Numbered from the stretch's first letter, positions 50,965 to 59,214 are shown. The stretch: DNA of 64,000 nucleotides from Saccharopolyspora_C sp047200635 (GCF_047200635.1 NZ_JBJZOI010000008.1:163011-227010), one strand, 5' to 3'. The notes: generated by a model not told the origin, from the sequence alone. Program-made: numbers and translations.

Positions 50965-52110
50965 TCAGCCCTTTCCTCGCGTCGAAGCCTCCCGGATCAG
51001 CAGCGACGCCGGACCCCGGTGCCGGAAGTTCCCGCGCCAGCTCGCCGTTTCCGCGGTCACGACCGGGCGCGCCCCGGGACGGGCCTCGCGCAGGGCCGCC
51101 ACCGCTGCCACCGCGATCACCCGGGTCAGCGCCGAGGCGGGACAGGCGTGGATGCCGTGCCCCAGGCTCAGGTGCGCGTTCGGCGAGCGCTCCGGGCGGA
51201 ACGACTCCGCGTCCGGGAACACGTCCTCGTCCCGGTTCGCCGAGGCCACCGACAGCAGCAGCGTGTCCCCCGCCGGGATCCGCGTCCCGCCGATCTCCAG
51301 CTCCGTCAGCGCGTAGCGGGGCGCGGCCAGCAGCTGCGGCGGATGCAACCGCAGCACCTCCTCCACGCCGGCCTCGGCGTCGACGTCCGGCTCGCCCAGC
51401 AGCCGCAGCAGCGTCGACCCCACCGCGTGCACCATGATCTCGTACCAGACGAACAGCAGGTAGAACACCATGCTGGTCAGCTCGTCCGCGTCCAGCCGGT
51501 CCCCGGCGCGGGCCGCGAGCAGCCCCGCCAGCAGCGAGCCCTCCGGCGGCGCCGAGCCCAGCGCCGAGCCGATGATCCCGCGCATGTCCCGCATCGTGTC
51601 CCGCGCCCGGGGCTCGGCGCCGGGGGAGTGGCGCAGCAGCGCGTCCGCCCAGCCCAGGAACTCCGCGCGCGCGTCCGGGGGAAGCGGCAGCAGCTCCGAG
51701 ATGATCCGCACCGGCAGCACCACCGCGAAGTCCGGCACCAGGTCAGCCTCGGCGGGCAGCTCCGCGGCCAGCTCGGCCGCCACCGCCCGCACCTCGGGCG
51801 CCAGCGCGCGGACCCGCTGCGCGGTGAAGCTCGGCGCGATCTCCCGCCGCAACCGGGTGTGCCGGGGCGGATCGCTGTTGAGCAGGTGCGCGTCCAGCTG
51901 GGGCGGCAGGTCGAAACCGGTGTAGCCGCCGCCCGCGTGCGCGCGGTCCAGCGCGAGCCGCTGATCGCCCAGGCCGCCGCGCACGTCCGCGTAGCGGGTC
52001 AGCAGCCACGCGGGCGGGCCGTCCGGAGTGACGAGCCGGTGCACCGGGCCCGCCGCGCGCAACCGCGCGAGCGCCGCGAAGGGGTCGGACGCGGTGAAGG
52101 GATCCGTCAC
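50965..52110 (-). CDS. Atypical cytochrome P450
   Basis: 381 residues, slightly short for bacterial P450s. The K-helix ExxR is VEEVLRLHPPQ, and the heme-Cys loop is LSLGHGIHACPASALTR, where the usual first Phe is Leu and the residue after the Cys is Pro. The I-helix reads FYLLFVWYEIMVHAVGSTLL: the A/G-G-x-D/E-T motif that delivers protons keeps only the Glu, while Thr is Ile and AG is replaced by bulky residues. It may thus perform an unusual reaction or accept peroxide. The GTG start overlaps the DUF6545 stop (GTGA), making it the last gene of a four-gene operon. Its substrate is unknown. Confidence 0.85.
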   Translation of the reverse strand: MTDPFTASDPFAALARLRAAGPVHRLVTPDGPPAWLLTRYADVRGGLGDQRLALDRAHAGGGYTGFDLPPQLDAHLLNSDPPRHTRLRREIAPSFTAQRVRALAPEVRAVAAELAAELPAEADLVPDFAVVLPVRIISELLPLPPDARAEFLGWADALLRHSPGAEPRARDTMRDMRGIIGSALGSAPPEGSLLAGLLAARAGDRLDADELTSMVFYLLFVWYEIMVHAVGSTLLRLLGEPDVDAEAGVEEVLRLHPPQLLAAPRYALTELEIGGTRIPAGDTLLLSVASANRDEDVFPDAESFRPERSPNAHLSLGHGIHACPASALTRVIAVAAVAALREARPGARPVVTAETASWRGNFRHRGPASLLIREASTRGKG

Positions 52111-53342
52111 TGAGCGGCTTCCGTTCCTGCCGTGGGGCGCACCGGGCCGAGCTCGGCCAGCACGTCCCGGACCACCGGGTGCGGGCCGCGGAACGCCGCG
52201 CCGATCAGGCAGGACCAGCGCAGCTCCTCGGCCAGGTCGCGGCGCGGGTCCTGGTCGGGGAACCGCCACACCGCGGCCTCCGCGCCATCCACGCCGACGT
52301 CCTCCCGGATCATGGCACTGCCCGATCCCGGCCGGTGCCCCGCCTCGTGCGCGCGCAGCCCGGCGGCGATCCGCGCCGCCTCGATCGCGGCGGCCCGCTC
52401 ATCACCGGTGAGCCCCGCGCGGTCGGCGTGCCGCACGGCCACCGCCACCACGGCCGGATCGAGGTAGGGCCGCAGCTCCCGCAGCAGGTCGTGGGTGGCG
52501 ACCAGCCAGCGGTACTCGGCGGACTCCAGGCGCGTGTTGCGCATCAGCGCGGGATCCAGCGGCCGCAGCGCGCGCAGCAGCGGGCGCAGGTTCCGGCGCG
52601 CCCGCCAGTACCGCAGCAGCCGGGGCGCGGAGGGCAGCACGTAGCCGATCGCCATCACGCTCGCCCCGATCGTCGCGCTCAGCGGCGCCACCACCGTGCT
52701 CACCACCGCCAGGTCCCCGCCGAGCCACGTCGCCGCGACCGCGACCGCCTTGAGCACCGAGTAGCCCAGCCCGAACACCACGCCCACCGGCACCAGCGAC
52801 ACGCCCCACCGCAGCCAGCGATCTCCCGCGTGCGGCCGGATCCGCAGGCAGATCAGCGCGCTGCGCACCAATCCCAGCGAGTAGGCGCCCAGGTACACCG
52901 CGAGGAACGCCGCGATCGCGGGCTCCCCGGCGTAGTGCGCGTCGAAGTCCAGCACGTGCGGCGCGTCGTGCACCGGGGCCAGCGCGAACAGCACCGCCAT
53001 GACCAGCAGCGCGGTCGCCGTCCCGAGCACCAGGGTGCGCCCCGCCGGGACCGCGGCCTCCCGCGAGCGGGACAGGTTCACCGAGCACACCTGCAACGAA
53101 GCCGTGCACAGCACGATCGACGAGTACACCGCCAGCGTGGAGAGGTTCGGGATCCCGGAGGCCGCACCCACCGCGAGGTAGACCCCCGGGAGGGCGAAGT
53201 TGAAGCCGCAGGCCACGAACAGCAGCGCCAGCGTGATCGCGCCGAGCCGCGGATCCCGCGGATCGCGCGAGAAGTCCCGCAGCTTCCACAGGAACGCGCC
53301 CAGCTGCAGCAGCAGCGCCAGCGAGTAGACGACGGCGAACAC
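52107..53342 (-). CDS. Seven-helix membrane protein, MAB_1171c / DUF6545 type
   Basis: 411 residues. Seven probable membrane helices fill residues 1-235 (for example AVVYSLALLLQLGAFLW, TLVLGTATALLVMAVLFALAPV, WGVSLVPVGVVFGLGYSVLKAVAV, VVAPLSATIGASVMAIGYVLP). A cytosolic C-terminal domain of about 175 residues follows, beginning WRARRNLRPLLRALRPLDPALMRNTRLESAEYRWLVATHDLLRELRPYL, which I associate with DUF6545. Databases call relatives putative transporters, but no transport motif is visible; a receptor-like role is equally possible. The start GTG is four bases after the ImmA stop. Confidence 0.75.
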   Translation of the reverse strand: MFAVVYSLALLLQLGAFLWKLRDFSRDPRDPRLGAITLALLFVACGFNFALPGVYLAVGAASGIPNLSTLAVYSSIVLCTASLQVCSVNLSRSREAAVPAGRTLVLGTATALLVMAVLFALAPVHDAPHVLDFDAHYAGEPAIAAFLAVYLGAYSLGLVRSALICLRIRPHAGDRWLRWGVSLVPVGVVFGLGYSVLKAVAVAATWLGGDLAVVSTVVAPLSATIGASVMAIGYVLPSAPRLLRYWRARRNLRPLLRALRPLDPALMRNTRLESAEYRWLVATHDLLRELRPYLDPAVVAVAVRHADRAGLTGDERAAAIEAARIAAGLRAHEAGHRPGSGSAMIREDVGVDGAEAAVWRFPDQDPRRDLAEELRWSCLIGAAFRGPHPVVRDVLAELGPVRPTAGTEAAQ

Positions 53343-53346
53343 CCGA

Positions 53347-53904
53347 TCACCCCAGGGTCGTCTGGAAGCGGCGCAGGATGTCCCGGGCCTCGTCGGGGAC
53401 CTGCTGGGAGCGCGGTGACTCCCACGAGCTGATCCGCCGCATCGCCACCGAGGCCATCATCTCCGCGGCCGCCTCCTCGTGCGCGGAGCAGCCGGTGCGG
53501 GTCAGCACCCGGTCCAGCACCTCCGGGGGCAGGTCGCCGAACAGCGAGCGCAGCGCGGGGGCCGGGTTCGCCAGCGGGCGGCCGACGTGCCCCCACAGCA
53601 GGTGCATCAGCTCGTGCAGCCAGATGTGCCAGCGGTGCCAGCGCGTCGTGCGCGCGTCCGCCACGATGATCACGCAGCCCTCCGGCAGCAGCGCCAGGCC
53701 GCTCGGGGCGCGCGGCGGCAGCTCCACCGCCGCGAAGTAGATGTCCCGCCCCAGGTGCGCCCGCGCCCGCTCCAGCAGCTGCTCGGCGGTGAACCGGCGC
53801 GGCAGGCCCAGCGCGTCCAGCCGGCGTCCGCTGCGCCAGCGCAGCAGCCAGCGCGATCCTTCCCAGCGCGGACGCGGGGGATCGCTCCACACCATCAGCC
53901 TCAC
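53347..53904 (-). CDS. ImmA/IrrE-type zinc metallopeptidase
   Basis: 185 residues. Zinc motif HELMHLLWGH (His-Glu-x-x-His, residues about 97-101), preceded by VIIVADARTTRWHRWHIWL and followed by HEEAAAEMMASVAMRRI, where an acidic residue can serve as third ligand. There is no HTH in this chain; it is supplied by the upstream gene, whose stop overlaps the GTG start by four bases. Pairs of this kind work by signal-triggered cleavage of the partner repressor, as with ImmA/ImmR and IrrE/DdrO. Confidence 0.82.
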   Translation of the reverse strand: MRLMVWSDPPRPRWEGSRWLLRWRSGRRLDALGLPRRFTAEQLLERARAHLGRDIYFAAVELPPRAPSGLALLPEGCVIIVADARTTRWHRWHIWLHELMHLLWGHVGRPLANPAPALRSLFGDLPPEVLDRVLTRTGCSAHEEAAAEMMASVAMRRISSWESPRSQQVPDEARDILRRFQTTLG

Positions 53905-54392
53905 GGCCGTTCCCGCTCGTCGGCGGCCCGCAGCGCCTTGAAGCCCTGCAGCACTCCCAGGATCGCGTCGGCCACGTGCGGCCGGTCCTGCTCCGGGAAC
54001 TGGTCGGTGAGCTGGCGCAGCGCGACTTCCTCGACGCCGTGGCTGCGCAGCTGGCCCGCCAGCCGCCACTGCGCCAGCAGCTCGGGCGCGATCGCCGGGT
54101 CGAAGAAGTCCAGGCCCACGCCGAAGAACTCGGCGAACGCGACCACCTCGGTGAGCCGGGGCACCGCGCGGCCGGTGCGCAGGTGCCACATGTGCGTGCC
54201 GGACATCCGGACCCCGCGCGCGGTGAGCAGCGCGGCCATCCGCTCGCTGCTGTAGGGCTTGCCGGTCTCGGGATCGGGCTGGTTGCTCAGCAGCTCGGTC
54301 AACCGCTCCGCGAAGACGTGCACGCTGATGGAGCTGCCCGTGACCGGGGTGCCGCCGGACTCGGCGTCGGAGGGGTCGGAAGGTGGCCGCAC
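53901..54392 (-). CDS. XRE-family regulator of the ImmA-DUF6545-P450 operon
   Basis: 163 residues. The HTH region is FAERLTELLSNQPDPETGKPYSSERMAALLTARGVRMSGTHMWHLRTGRAVPRLTEVVAFAEFFGV (residues about 26-92), a variant form with an insertion after the first helix. The C-terminal part, EEVALRQLTDQFPEQDRPHVADAILGVLQGFKAL, is helical and could be the protease-sensitive or dimer region. The GTG at 54392 lacks a ribosome site but follows a -10-like TACAGT by six bases, so the mRNA is probably leaderless. It is the presumed target of the ImmA-type protease. Confidence 0.82.
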   Translation of the reverse strand: MRPPSDPSDAESGGTPVTGSSISVHVFAERLTELLSNQPDPETGKPYSSERMAALLTARGVRMSGTHMWHLRTGRAVPRLTEVVAFAEFFGVGLDFFDPAIAPELLAQWRLAGQLRSHGVEEVALRQLTDQFPEQDRPHVADAILGVLQGFKALRAADERERP

Positions 54393-54398
54393 GTTTCG

Positions 54399-54404
54399 AC
54401 TGTA
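54399..54404 (-). promoter_or_regulatory. -10 element of a leaderless promoter for the XRE gene
   Basis: On the minus strand TACAGT is followed by CGAAAC and then GTG. A -10 hexamer six to seven bases from the start codon implies transcription begins at the codon itself. No good -35 is seen 16-18 bp upstream. Confidence 0.5.
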
Positions 54405-54761
54405 AGGGGTCCCGATCTCCGCGACACCCCCGATCCGGCGATGGAGTTCATCCACACTCGTGGGCGAGAACCGTAGATCTTCGCGCTCCCGTTGATATAT
54501 GATGATGCTGCCCAGGGGGTCTCGTGGGGGCGAGTCGGGGGGCTTGGGGAGAGAGGGGAAGTCGGGCCGGGAAAGCGCGGCCCGGCTTCCTCGATCAGCG
54601 CCCGGACTCCCGCTCCGGCCGTTCCGGCCGCGAATCCGCACCGTGTCGTGCAGCACTCCGTACCAGTGGGTAACCGCTCGTCCTGACATCATCGCCGCGT
54701 GGTCGGCAGACCCGATGACGGCGACCCGACGATGATGTCGGAACGGAAGGATGCGGTGGGA
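54405..54761. other. Gene-free divergent region with G-rich run and hairpin
   Basis: I see no gene here. An AT-rich patch TTGATATATGAT (54492-54503) could hold a promoter. Rightward follows a G-run array at 54526-54558 (runs of 5, 6, 4 and 4 G separated by 3-6 bases) that fits the G-quadruplex rule, then a CGGGCCG/CGGCCCG hairpin at 54563-54584. The nearest gene downstream is the 3-hydroxybutyryl-CoA dehydrogenase. Confidence 0.4.
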
Positions 54762-55625
54762 GTGACGGGAATCGAACGCGTGGCCGTGGTGGGATCCGGG
54801 CTCATGGGAGCCGGCATCGCCGAGGTGAGCGCCCGCAGCGGACTGGACGTCGTGGTCTCGGAGGTCGACGAGCGGGCCGCCGAGGCGGGCCGGGCCCGCA
54901 TCACCGAATCGCTCGACCGGGCCGTGAACCGGGGCAAGCTGGACCAGGCGGAGCGGGACGCCGCGCTCGGGCGGCTGCGGTTCACCACGTCGCTGGACGA
55001 CCTCGCCGACCGGCAGCTCGTCGTCGAGGCCATCGCGGAGAACGAGCAGCTCAAGGCCGGGGTCTTCGCCGAGCTGGACCGCGTGCTCAGCGACCCCGGC
55101 GCGATCCTGGCCTCGAACACCTCCTCCATCCCCGTCGCGAAGCTCGCCGCCGCCACCTCGCGACCGGCGCAGGTGGTCGGGGTGCACTTCTTCAACCCGG
55201 TGCCGGTGCTCAAGCTCGTCGAGCTGGTGCCCTCGCAGCTCACCTCCGAGCAGACCGTGCGGCGGGCCGCCGAGTTCGCCACCGACCGGCTCGGCAAGCA
55301 GACCATCCGCGCCCAGGACCGCTCCGGGTTCGTGGTCAACGCGCTGCTGGTGCCCTACCTGCTGTCGGCCATCCGGATGTTCGAGAGCGGGATCGCCTCC
55401 GCCGAGGACATCGACAACGGCATGGTGCTCGGCTGCGCGCACCCGATGGGGCCGCTCGCGCTGGCGGACCTGGTCGGGCTGGACACGCTCAAGGCCATCG
55501 CCGACTCGATGTTCGACGAGTACAAGGAGCGGCTCCACGCCGCCCCGCCGCTGCTCCTGCGCATGGTCGACGCGGGACTGCTCGGCAAGAAGTCCGGCCG
55601 CGGCTTCTACGACTACTCGGCCTGA
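54762..55625 (+). CDS. 3-hydroxybutyryl-CoA dehydrogenase
   Basis: 287 residues. NAD fold VAVVGSGLMGAGIAEVSARSG; catalytic His-Glu region in VVGVHFFNPVPVLKLVELVPS; and the C-terminal dimer domain QDRSGFVVNALLVPYLLSAIRMFESG ... GLLGKKSGRGFYDYSA. It oxidises (S)-3-hydroxybutyryl-CoA to acetoacetyl-CoA. I favour the GTG at 54762, with GGAAGG upstream; ATGs at 54732 and 54735 would add about ten residues. It may act on crotonyl-CoA-derived product from the neighbouring glutaryl-CoA pathway. Confidence 0.92.
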   Translation: MTGIERVAVVGSGLMGAGIAEVSARSGLDVVVSEVDERAAEAGRARITESLDRAVNRGKLDQAERDAALGRLRFTTSLDDLADRQLVVEAIAENEQLKAGVFAELDRVLSDPGAILASNTSSIPVAKLAAATSRPAQVVGVHFFNPVPVLKLVELVPSQLTSEQTVRRAAEFATDRLGKQTIRAQDRSGFVVNALLVPYLLSAIRMFESGIASAEDIDNGMVLGCAHPMGPLALADLVGLDTLKAIADSMFDEYKERLHAAPPLLLRMVDAGLLGKKSGRGFYDYSA

Positions 55626-55800
55626 GCCCCGCTGCCCGGGGGTGCCGGGGCGGGACCTCGGCGGCTTCCTCGCCGCGGGAGCGAATTCCCGGGGCCGCGC
55701 GAGATCGCCGGCCTCGCGAGGGAGCCGCCGGGCACCCGCGCCGGTGCCGGATCCGCGCGGCCGGACCGCCCGCGGGGCGGCTGGTGGGCCGATCGACGGG

Positions 55801-56523
55801 TCACGCGGTCGGGCGGCCGGCGGGGATCGTGGCCCGGAGCGCCGCGACGGCGTGCTCCCGGTGGGCGTCCAGGAGGGCGACCAGGCGGTCGGCGGCGCCC
55901 TCGGCGGCGGCGCGCACGATCTGCTCGTGCTCGGCGCGGACGCGCTCCCGGTTGTCCTCGGAGTTGTAGTACACGGCGCGGTAGGCGTCCGTGGCATCCC
56001 ACAGGGTGCGCACGATCCGCAGCAGCCGGGGCATCCCGCAGGGTTCGAGCAGCGCGAAGTGGAACCGGCGGTTCGCCGTGATCATCTCCACCAGGTCGCC
56101 CGCCCCGGACGCCCGCTCGACGTCGCGCGCCGCCGCCGCGATCAGCTCCAGCTGGGCCGGGGTGAACCGCCCGGCCGCCACCGCGGCCGCCTCCGACTCC
56201 AGCAGCGCGCGCAACCGGTAGACCTCCAGCAGGTCGTCCAGGGACAGCTCGGCGACCGCGTAACCGCGGTGCGCCCGGTACACCACCTGGCCCTCGGCGG
56301 CCAGCGTCTTGAGCGCCTCCCGCAGCGGGACGCGGCTGACGCCGAGCTCCGCCGCGACCGCGTCCTGCCGGATCGGACGCCCCGGCGGCAGCTCCCCGGT
56401 GGTGATCGCCCTGCGCAGCGCGGCCAGCACGAACTCCTGGGTGGTCGGCGGGCGTTCCGCCCCGTGCCAGCGCAGGTCGGCGCGCGGCGGGGCGGGTGGG
56501 CGCGGGTTCGGTTCTGCTGGCAT
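55801..56523 (-). CDS. GntR-family regulator (FCD domain) of the CoA-transferase/dehydrogenase operon
   Basis: 240 residues. The HTH covers EFVLAALRRAITTGELPPGRPIRQDAVAAELGVSRVPLREALKTLAAEGQV (residues 30-80). The FCD domain shows metal-ligand-type residues in NRRFHFALLEPCGMPRLL, EHEQIVRAAAEGA and AHREHAVAAL. It is divergent from the CaiB-type gene, and the palindrome ATTGGATCCAAT in the shared promoter is a typical site for this subfamily. Enterobacterial GlaR/CsiR, which senses glutarate, is also a GntR-FCD protein, which fits the proposed pathway. Confidence 0.88.
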   Translation of the reverse strand: MPAEPNPRPPAPPRADLRWHGAERPPTTQEFVLAALRRAITTGELPPGRPIRQDAVAAELGVSRVPLREALKTLAAEGQVVYRAHRGYAVAELSLDDLLEVYRLRALLESEAAAVAAGRFTPAQLELIAAAARDVERASGAGDLVEMITANRRFHFALLEPCGMPRLLRIVRTLWDATDAYRAVYYNSEDNRERVRAEHEQIVRAAAEGAADRLVALLDAHREHAVAALRATIPAGRPTA

Positions 56524-56595
56524 CGGCTCCCGCCGGTCTCGTCGCGGATGGGACCACCGGGCCCGCGATCACTCCTTCGGGAGCCGCGAACCGTG

Positions 56596-56632
56596 TTGAC
56601 CCGGCGATCAGCCACTGTATATTGGATCCAAT
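56596..56632 (+). promoter_or_regulatory. Sigma-70-type promoter overlapped by GntR operator
   Basis: TTGACC (56596-56601) and TATATT (56618-56623) are separated by 16 bp, one of the clearest vegetative-type promoters in the window. The perfect 12-bp palindrome ATTGGATCCAAT (56621-56632) begins within the -10 box and covers the expected transcription start, so a bound GntR protein would block RNA polymerase. It directs the CoA-transferase/dehydrogenase operon. Confidence 0.72.
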
Positions 56633-56774
56633 CCGAGAGGCTCGCAACACCGCTCCTCCCGATACGCCCCCTCCGACGCGGCTCGTTCGCCGCCGGGCCC
56701 GGGCGGGTCGGGTGGGCGAAATCGGTGCGGTGGGGCGGCTTCCGCCGAATCCGGAACGCGGGAGGGTGCTGAGC

Positions 56775-57968
56775 ATGGGCCGCTCGTTGCCGCTCGACGG
56801 TGTTGTCGTGGCGGACTTCAGCCGCGTGCTCGCCGGTCCGTACGCGACGATGGCGCTGGCCGACCTCGGCGCCACCGTGATCAAGGTCGAGCGGCCCGGC
56901 GCGGGCGACGACACCCGGAGCTGGGGTCCACCGTGGACGGAGAACAGCTCCGCCTACTACGAGGCCGTCAACCGCAGCAAGCGCAGCATCGTGCTCGACC
57001 TCGACGAGGAGCGGGACCGCGCCGCCGCGCGCGAACTCGTGCGCCGGTCCGACGTGCTGGTGCAGAACTTCCGGCCCGGGGTGCTCGCGCGCTGCGGGCT
57101 GGACCCGGACTCGGCGCTGGAGCTCAACCCCCGGCTGATCTACGCCTCGGTCTCGGGCTTCGGCTCCGGTCCGGGGGCCGAGCTGCCCGGCTACGACTTC
57201 GTGGTGCAGGCCGTCGGCGGCCTGATGAGCATCACCGGCACCCCGGACGGTCCACCGGTGAAGGTCGGGGTCGCCGTCGTCGACGTGCTCACCGGCAAGG
57301 ACCTCGCCCTGGGGGTGCTGGCCGCGCTGCGGCAGCGGGACGGCACGGGCGAGGGCCAGCACGTCGAGGTCAACCTGCTCTCCAGCCTGCTGGCCGCGCT
57401 GGTCAACCAGATGAGCGGACTGCTCACCACGGGCATCCCGCCCGCCCGGATGGGCAACCGGCACCCGAGCATCGCGCCCTACGAGACGTTGCGCTGCGAA
57501 GACGGACTGCTGGCCGTGGCGGTCGGGACCGACGCGCAGTTCCGCCGGTTCACCGAGGCGCTGGGCCTGCTCGGCATGGCCGACGACCCGCGCTTCGCCG
57601 CGAACTCCGAACGGGTCGCCAACCGGGCCGCGATGGTGGCCCGGCTGGAGAACGTGCTCGGCGCCCGGCGGGCCGCGGACTGGCAGGAGCGGCTGCAGCG
57701 GGTGGGCATCGCCTGCGGCCAGGTCAACGACCTGGCGCGCGCCGTGCACCACGCCGAGTCGCTCGGCCTGCGCCCGGTGGTCGATCCCGGTGACGGCGGC
57801 ATCGCGCAGGCCCGGATGCCGATCGAGTTCTCCGGGATCGACGTCGTCGATCCGCAGGCACCGCCCCGGCTGGGGGAGCACACCGACGAGGTGCGCGCCT
57901 GGCTCGACGGGGCACCGGGCCCGCTGCCGCCGCTGTCCGAGGATCCGTACCGAGGAGGTCACCGATGA
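56775..57968 (+). CDS. Family III (CaiB/BaiF) CoA transferase
   Basis: 397 residues. N-terminal LDGVVVADFSRVLAGPYATMALADLGATVIKVERPGAGDDTR is the family signature. The catalytic Asp is expected in VGVAVVDVLTGKDLALGVLAAL (near residue 170), and GFGSGPGAELPGYDFVVQAVGGLMSITG is conserved. It transfers CoA between carboxylates. Its ATGA overlap with a glutaryl-CoA-dehydrogenase-like gene suggests a succinyl-CoA:glutarate CoA transferase, as in human SUGCT; this is inferred from context. Confidence 0.9.
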   Translation: MGRSLPLDGVVVADFSRVLAGPYATMALADLGATVIKVERPGAGDDTRSWGPPWTENSSAYYEAVNRSKRSIVLDLDEERDRAAARELVRRSDVLVQNFRPGVLARCGLDPDSALELNPRLIYASVSGFGSGPGAELPGYDFVVQAVGGLMSITGTPDGPPVKVGVAVVDVLTGKDLALGVLAALRQRDGTGEGQHVEVNLLSSLLAALVNQMSGLLTTGIPPARMGNRHPSIAPYETLRCEDGLLAVAVGTDAQFRRFTEALGLLGMADDPRFAANSERVANRAAMVARLENVLGARRAADWQERLQRVGIACGQVNDLARAVHHAESLGLRPVVDPGDGGIAQARMPIEFSGIDVVDPQAPPRLGEHTDEVRAWLDGAPGPLPPLSEDPYRGGHR

Positions 57969-59146
57969 GCGCCCGACCCGACTTCGACCCGCGCGATCCG
58001 CTCGGCATCGACGCCGAGCTGAGCCCCGAGCAGCGCGCGCTGCGCGACAGCGTCCGCGCGCTGACCCGCGACCTGGTGCTGCCGCACGTCGCGGACTGGT
58101 TCGAGCGCGGTGAACTGCCGCAGGCCCGTGACCTGGCCCGGGAGCTGGGCAGGCTCGGCGTGCTCGGGATGCACCTGGAGGGCTACGGCTGCGCCGGCGC
58201 CTCCGCCGTCGACTACGGCATCGCCTGCGAGGAGCTGGAGGCCGCCGATTCAGGCCTGCGGTCGTTGGTCTCGGTGCAGGGCTCGCTGGCGATGTTCGGG
58301 ATCTGGCGCTGGGGCTCGGAGGAGCACAAGCAGGAGTGGCTGCCGCGGATGGCCGCGGGCGAGGCCATCGGCTGCTTCGGGCTCACCGAACCCGACCACG
58401 GCTCCGACCCGGCCTCCATGACGACCCGGGCCCGGCGGGACGGCGGTGACTGGGTGCTCGACGGCCGCAAGATGTGGATCACGAACGGCAGCATCGCCGA
58501 CGTCGCGGTCGTCTGGGCGCGGACCGACGAGGGCGTGCGCGGGTTCGTGGTGCCCACCGACACGCCCGGGTTCTCCGCCCCGGAGCTGAAGAAGAAGTTG
58601 TCGCTGCGCGCCTCGATCACCAGCGAACTCGTGCTCGACGGGGTGCGGCTGCCGGAGTCGGCCGCGCTGCCCGAGGCGGTGGGCCTGCGCGGTCCGCTGA
58701 GCTGCCTCAACGAGGCCCGCTTCGGCATCGTCTGGGGCGCGAACGGCGCGGCCCGCGCCTGCCTGGAAGCGGCGCTGGACTACGCGGGCACCCGGGAGCA
58801 GTTCGGCAAACCGCTGGCCGGGTTCCAGCTCACCCAGCAGAAGCTCGCCGACATGGCGGTTCGGGTGCACGGGGCTCGGCTGCTCGCGCTGCACCTCGGC
58901 AGGCGCAAGGACGCCGGAACGCTGCTGCCGCAGCAGGTCAGCTTCGGCAAGCTGGACAACGTGCGGGGGGCCCTGGAGGTCGCCCGCACCGCGCGGACCA
59001 TCCTCGGCGCGAACGGGATCTCCTTGGAGTACCCGGTGATCCGGCACATGACGAACCTGGAGTCGGTGCTGACCTACGAGGGCACCAGCGAGATGCACGC
59101 GTTGACCATCGGCCAGGCGCTGACCGGCACCGCGGCCTTCCGGTAA
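57965..59146 (+). CDS. Acyl-CoA dehydrogenase, glutaryl-CoA dehydrogenase-like
   Basis: 393 residues. Features of the GCDH branch: GLRSLVSVQGSLAMFGIWRWGSEEHKQEWLPRMAAGEAIGCFGLTEPDHGSDP, KMWITNGSIADVAVVWAR, REQFGKPLAGFQLTQQKLADM, and the catalytic Glu region VLTYEGTSEMHALTIGQALTG. GCDH both oxidises and decarboxylates glutaryl-CoA to crotonyl-CoA using FAD. AGGAGG is ideal for the ATG. The gene is co-transcribed with the CoA transferase and controlled by the divergent GntR. Confidence 0.9.
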   Translation: MSARPDFDPRDPLGIDAELSPEQRALRDSVRALTRDLVLPHVADWFERGELPQARDLARELGRLGVLGMHLEGYGCAGASAVDYGIACEELEAADSGLRSLVSVQGSLAMFGIWRWGSEEHKQEWLPRMAAGEAIGCFGLTEPDHGSDPASMTTRARRDGGDWVLDGRKMWITNGSIADVAVVWARTDEGVRGFVVPTDTPGFSAPELKKKLSLRASITSELVLDGVRLPESAALPEAVGLRGPLSCLNEARFGIVWGANGAARACLEAALDYAGTREQFGKPLAGFQLTQQKLADMAVRVHGARLLALHLGRRKDAGTLLPQQVSFGKLDNVRGALEVARTARTILGANGISLEYPVIRHMTNLESVLTYEGTSEMHALTIGQALTGTAAFR

Positions 59147-59214
59147 CCAGCCTTCCGGACACCGCTGCTCTCCGGGGAGCCACCGTCCGGGGACTGCTTT
59201 CGAGCGACGAGTGT

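Noticed and set aside
50965..54392. The P450 operon as part of a rifamycin biosynthetic cluster with rox.
   Set aside because: No polyketide synthase or AHBA genes are present, rox has its own RAE, and a hairpin separates the units. Rox is a resistance gene in many non-producers.
53901..55997. Long frame extending the XRE regulator about 535 codons upstream.
   Set aside because: It runs antisense through the hydroxybutyryl-CoA dehydrogenase gene; the regulator has a natural GTG at 54392 with a leaderless-type promoter.
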